Of a DNA stretch of 47,091 nucleotides, positions 43,743 through 47,091 are shown piece by piece. The DNA lies in assembly GCA_003645255.1 (NCBI GenBank), contig QNES01000012.1, forward strand, positions 1 through 47,091, in the 5' to 3' direction. Within the stretch, counting starts at the first letter, position 1; each line of letters begins with the position of its first letter. The position numbers were made by a program, and so were the translations under genes. The notes beneath the pieces are model-generated. The model was not told the origin of the DNA. It saw only the letters and a program-made list of their open reading frames with translations, and did not search any database. The stretch is from Gammaproteobacteria bacterium (GTDB taxonomy: Bacteria; Pseudomonadota; Gammaproteobacteria; Beggiatoales; Beggiatoaceae).

Positions 43743-43824
43743 CATTTTAGGTAGGGTGGGCAAAGTGTTTTTGTTGCCCACCTTCATGAGTCAAAATGTT
43801 AAAAGACTTATGTCCACCTACTTA
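43717..43824. mobile_element. MITE-like element with TAAGTAGGTG ends
   Basis: TAAGTAGGTG (43717-43726) and CACCTACTTA (43815-43824) are exact inverted ends. Inside them TTAACATTTT pairs with AAAATGTTAA, and the centre is GGTGGGCAA...TTGCCCACC, the same core as at 27136-27163 and 42153-42181. The element of about 108 bp sits at the 3' end of the GNAT remnant. A related end (GTACCTACTTAGGTGA) is visible near 27297-27312. Confidence 0.7.
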
Positions 43825-43894
43825 AGTCAGATACAACTTATGAGATTCAATAATGCATAGAGAATATTTTTAGAATTTTTTAATGAGCTGACAA

Positions 43895-45958
43895 ATGACA
43901 GTACCAATAACAACTTTACAAGGCATCGGCGAAAGGGTAGCTGAACAATTAGCTCGCCTCAAAATAGAGACGGTGGAAGACATGCTATTTCACTTACCTT
44001 TGCGCTATGAAGATCGTACTCAGATTAAGCCATTAACTCAATTAAAAGTAGGAGATAATGTGCTGATTGAAGGAACTATCCAAGCTACTGAGGTGAAAAT
44101 CACTCGAAAACGTTCCCTGGTTTGTATGCTCACGGAGGGTGCAGGCAACGTTATGCTGCGTTTTTTTCACTTTTACCCCTCGCTACGAGAAAAATTAAAA
44201 CCAGGTATTCGTTTACGTTGCTTTGGTGAAGTGCGTCAAGGTTATCACTGTTTAGAATTGGTGCATCCGCAATATGAATGTATTGATTATTCTAATTCAA
44301 CCGCACTGTTGGAAGAGCATCTAACACCCATTTATCCTAGCACTAGCCATTTGAATCAATCGCTTTTCCATTCTCTTATTGCCCAAATATTTGAAAAACA
44401 AGAAATTATTGATTATTTCCCCGATACGATCAGAAATCAGTTTAACTTATTACCTCTGATAGAGGCTTTACATACTTTGCACCATCCATCGCCTAGTGTG
44501 TCTCTTAAAGCATTGCAAGCAGGCAAACATCCGGCTCATCGACGTTTGGCTTTTGAAGAGTTGTTAGCTCATCATCTCAGTTTATATGCCCTACGCGCCC
44601 GCAATCGCAATCGCAATGCCCCCTGTTTAATTAATGACGGGCAATTAACTCAAGCTTTGGTGACACAATTACCCTTTAAACTCACCACGGCTCAACAAAA
44701 GGTAACGGCTGAAATTGCGGCTGATTTACGCACCGAACATCCTATGCAACGGCTCTTGCAAGGAGATGTTGGCTCTGGTAAAACCATTGTTGCGGCTATC
44801 AGTGCCTTGCAAGCGATTGAATCTGGCTATCAAGTTGCTGTCATGGCACCCACTGAATTACTATCAGAGCAACATAAACGGACCTTTAGCCAGTGGCTAG
44901 AACCTTTGCAAATTGAACTCACCTGGCTAACAAGTAGTTTAACCAAGAAAAAACGTGAACAAGCCATTGAAAAACTCGCTTCTGGACAAGCCTCTTTAGC
45001 AATCGGTACTCATGCCCTTTTTCAAAAAGGAGTTGAATTTGCAAAGTTGGGCTTAGTGATTGTTGATGAACAGCACCGTTTTGGTGTACATCAACGGTTA
45101 GCCCTGCGCAACAAGGGCAATCAAGATGGTTCTTATCCTCACCAACTCATTATGACGGCGACTCCGATTCCTCGTACTTTGGCGATGACGACTTATGCTG
45201 ATTTGGAGACTTCTATTATTGATGAATTGCCGCCGGGGCGCACCCCGGTCACGACTGTCATTATTCCTAATACGCGCCGTGATGAAATCGTCGCACGTAT
45301 TAACCATGTTTGTCAAAACGAAGGGCGCCAGGCTTATTGGGTATGTACTTTAATAAAAGAATCCGAAATATTGCAATTTCAGGCGGCTGAAGAAACTGCT
45401 GAACAATTGCGAAAAGCTTTACCTGATTTACAAATTGGATTAGTACATGGACGTATTAAATCTAAAGAAAAAGAAGAAGTCATGGAAAAATTTAAAACAA
45501 AACAATTGGATTTATTAGTCGCTACCACGGTGATTGAAGTCGGTGTTGATGTTCCCAATGCTAGTTTGATGATTATTGAAAATGCCGAACGGCTCGGTTT
45601 AGCCCAACTGCATCAATTACGGGGGCGCGTAGGTAGAGGTGCATTACAGAGCTATTGCGTTTTATTATATCAACCGCCCTTATCCCAAATCGCTCAATCT
45701 CGCCTGGCTACCATACGCGATACTCATGATGGTTTTGCTATTGCCAAACGTGATTTAGACATACGAGGACCAGGAGAAGTTTTAGGCACACGCCAAAAAG
45801 GGGTATTAAATTTGAAAGTAGCAGACTTACAACGAGATAAAGACTTATTAGATGATATTGTGGCAGCCGGTAAAATATTATTTGAGGACTATCCAGAACA
45901 ATGTAAATTATTGGTACGGCGATGGGCGAAAGAAGGATTGCATTATGGTGAAGTTTGA
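43895..45958 (+). CDS. recG: ATP-dependent DNA helicase RecG
   Basis: RecG remodels stalled replication forks and branched DNA. The 687-residue protein has the wedge domain (about 1-160, PITTLQGIGERVAEQL and FHLPLRYEDRT). The superfamily 2 helicase core follows, with GDVGSGKT at 290-297, DEQH at 391-394, TATPIPRTLAM, and ATTVIEVGVDVPNAS. The RecG-specific ending QLHQLRGRVGRG, FAIAKRDLDIRGPGEVLGTRQ completes it. Length is standard (E. coli 693). The ATG at 43895 has only a weak GAG upstream. It stands alone between the repeat region and the insertion sequence. Confidence 0.96.
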   Translation: MTVPITTLQGIGERVAEQLARLKIETVEDMLFHLPLRYEDRTQIKPLTQLKVGDNVLIEGTIQATEVKITRKRSLVCMLTEGAGNVMLRFFHFYPSLREKLKPGIRLRCFGEVRQGYHCLELVHPQYECIDYSNSTALLEEHLTPIYPSTSHLNQSLFHSLIAQIFEKQEIIDYFPDTIRNQFNLLPLIEALHTLHHPSPSVSLKALQAGKHPAHRRLAFEELLAHHLSLYALRARNRNRNAPCLINDGQLTQALVTQLPFKLTTAQQKVTAEIAADLRTEHPMQRLLQGDVGSGKTIVAAISALQAIESGYQVAVMAPTELLSEQHKRTFSQWLEPLQIELTWLTSSLTKKKREQAIEKLASGQASLAIGTHALFQKGVEFAKLGLVIVDEQHRFGVHQRLALRNKGNQDGSYPHQLIMTATPIPRTLAMTTYADLETSIIDELPPGRTPVTTVIIPNTRRDEIVARINHVCQNEGRQAYWVCTLIKESEILQFQAAEETAEQLRKALPDLQIGLVHGRIKSKEKEEVMEKFKTKQLDLLVATTVIEVGVDVPNASLMIIENAERLGLAQLHQLRGRVGRGALQSYCVLLYQPPLSQIAQSRLATIRDTHDGFAIAKRDLDIRGPGEVLGTRQKGVLNLKVADLQRDKDLLDDIVAAGKILFEDYPEQCKLLVRRWAKEGLHYGEV

Positions 45959-46000
45959 AAACAGGTTTTCATAATATACTATTATTTTTTGTACTTGATT

Positions 46001-47091
46001 AGACGTGTCCGAAAATAAAAATAACGATTTTCTGCTATAATAATTAATAGAGTGGTCAAAAAAACAAAAAGGAGAAAATTATGTTATCACGATTTGAGCC
46101 AAAGATTAAAAACGAGCGACAATTAAAAGCGATTGCCGGGGTCACAGAGTCACAGTTAGAACTTATAGCGAAAGAATTCCGCTATCTTGAAGACGAAAAA
46201 CGCAAAATCAAATACGAACAAGCAGTGTTAGCTGGGGAACGTATCAGAAAGCCAGGTGGTGGTAATAAGGGCATTTTACAAACCCCAATCCAAAAAGTTT
46301 TGTTTGTGTTGCTTTACGGCAAAACTTATCCGACTTTTGATGATTTGGGTAATCGTTTTGGGATGTCAAAATCAGCCGCTTATGACAATATTTGTGCCGA
46401 TTTTCCGTTAGTGCAAAAGGCCTTGGCGTGTATGGGTGTTTTACCACATCGAACTTTCAGGAACATCAATGAATTTCGGGATATTTTTTCGGATATAGAG
46501 GAAATAATCATTGATGTAACAGAACGTCGTGTCGCTCGTCCAAAAGACCAGGATAAACAGAAAGAAAATTATAGTTGCCAGAAAAAAATGCATACGGCTA
46601 AAAATACGATAATTGTTACAATGGCCAAGCTAATTTTGTTTGTAGGACAGACATTTACCGGGCATAACCATGATTATAAAATGCTTAAAGAAGAATTTTC
46701 CACAAAACAAGCCTGGTTTGAACATTTAAGTGTGCTAGTTGATCTGGCTTACCAAGGCATTCTCAAAGATTATAAGGGTGAAAATATACAAATTCCGTTC
46801 AAAAAACCTCTAAAATCCAAAAAGAACCCAAATCCGACATTAACTACGGAACAAAAGGAGTATAATCAAAGACTTAGTCATTTCAGAGTTTTTGTTGAAC
46901 ATGCTATTGGTGGGATAAAACGTTTCAACATTTTAGTACACACTTTTCGTAATAGAAAGCCTGAATTTATTGATGATGTTATTGTTTTATGTGCTGGATT
47001 ATGGAATCTAAATCTTATCCCAAACGTTTAAGATATTATTGTGTTTCAAAGTGTTGAACAATTTTTTTTATTAAAGTTCGTATTTTTTAAA
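46001..47091 (+). mobile_element. IS5-type insertion sequence, right end beyond the window
   Basis: The probable left end is AGACGTGTCCGAAAATAA at 46001-46018, 80 bp before the transposase gene. Its close match to both ends of the small element at 1917-1999 supports it as a true terminal repeat. The complementary right end is not found before 47091, so the element probably extends further. It lies about 40 bp downstream of recG. The exact end and the target duplication cannot be fixed. Confidence 0.65.
46081..47031 (+). CDS. IS5-family transposase (DDE_Tnp_4 type)
   Basis: The intact 316-residue transposase has an N-terminal helix-turn-helix part (TYPTFDDLGNRFGMSKSAAYD, about 82-102) and a catalytic DDE triad at D145 (IIIDVTE), D221 (VLVDLAYQG) and E273 (FVEHAIGGIKRF). 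Between them YSCQKKMHTAKNTIIV matches the 'YSGKKKxHTxK' signature of IS5-like elements. An AAGGAG Shine-Dalgarno lies 7 nt before the ATG. No frameshift or stop is seen, so the gene may be active and could mobilise the related small element at 1917-1999. The IS subgroup is not determined. Confidence 0.9.
   Translation: MLSRFEPKIKNERQLKAIAGVTESQLELIAKEFRYLEDEKRKIKYEQAVLAGERIRKPGGGNKGILQTPIQKVLFVLLYGKTYPTFDDLGNRFGMSKSAAYDNICADFPLVQKALACMGVLPHRTFRNINEFRDIFSDIEEIIIDVTERRVARPKDQDKQKENYSCQKKMHTAKNTIIVTMAKLILFVGQTFTGHNHDYKMLKEEFSTKQAWFEHLSVLVDLAYQGILKDYKGENIQIPFKKPLKSKKNPNPTLTTEQKEYNQRLSHFRVFVEHAIGGIKRFNILVHTFRNRKPEFIDDVIVLCAGLWNLNLIPNV

Noticed and set aside
1-47091. tRNA and rRNA genes
   Set aside because: I looked in the intergenic gaps for cloverleaf patterns and CCA-like ends and for conserved rRNA segments and saw none. 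A covariance-model scan would be decisive.

Overview
The window looks like chromosome from an AT-rich gammaproteobacterium. Gene order is gammaproteobacterial throughout: rimP-nusA-infB-rbfA-truB-rpsO-pnp, and yceD-rpmF-plsX-fabH-fabD-fabG-acpP-fabF-mltG with a divergent maf, plus argS next to a SPOR-domain gene. The gaps between genes carry arrays of TAACTGA and related heptamers. Abundant TAACTGA direct repeats have been described for marine Beggiatoaceae, so a Beggiatoa/Thioploca/Thiomargarita relative (Thiotrichales) is my best guess. That placement is inference, because there is no rRNA here to confirm it.

Layout. Positions 1-2,400 hold gene debris, a dapC-type aminotransferase on the minus strand and several small repeats. 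Positions 2,427-12,577 are the translation and RNA-metabolism cluster on the plus strand. Positions 13,099-16,746 are a four-gene plus-strand cluster: a LicC-like nucleotidyltransferase, a SAM methyltransferase, a HisC/CobD-like PLP enzyme and a CDP-alcohol phosphatidyltransferase. I read it as a route to a phospholipid or phosphonolipid head group. Positions 16,758-23,881 (minus) hold a lipoprotein and a chemotaxis set: a nitrate-sensor-type MCP, CheW, CheA and a CheY-like regulator. Next come a divergent dapF-family epimerase and a von Willebrand A lipoprotein (24,009-26,756), then a periplasmic solute-binding protein (27,574-28,326). Positions 28,379-36,890 (minus) are the fatty-acid and phospholipid synthesis cluster ending in mltG. 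A NadR-like P-loop protein stands where tmk is usually found, and a broken ParA gene lies between fabF and mltG. After maf, the SPOR gene and argS come two membrane proteins of unknown function, a GNAT remnant, recG, and a nearly complete IS5-type insertion sequence at the right edge.

How it fits together. The first cluster builds and controls the translation machinery and RNA decay. The fab cluster supplies acyl-ACP and acyl-phosphate for membranes. The 13-17 kb cluster may attach an amino-alcohol head group to diacylglycerol. The che genes form one signalling pathway that lacks CheR and CheB here.

The most unusual feature is the intergenic DNA. It is a mosaic of heptamer arrays, perfect hairpins and several families of small palindromic elements, fitted tightly against start and stop codons. 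At least eight genes (infB, rbfA, truB, pnp, fabD, maf, the MCP and a lipoprotein gene) have such an array directly upstream of the start codon and no visible Shine-Dalgarno sequence. Other genes in the same window have good Shine-Dalgarno sites. I saw no rRNA, tRNA or CRISPR array.
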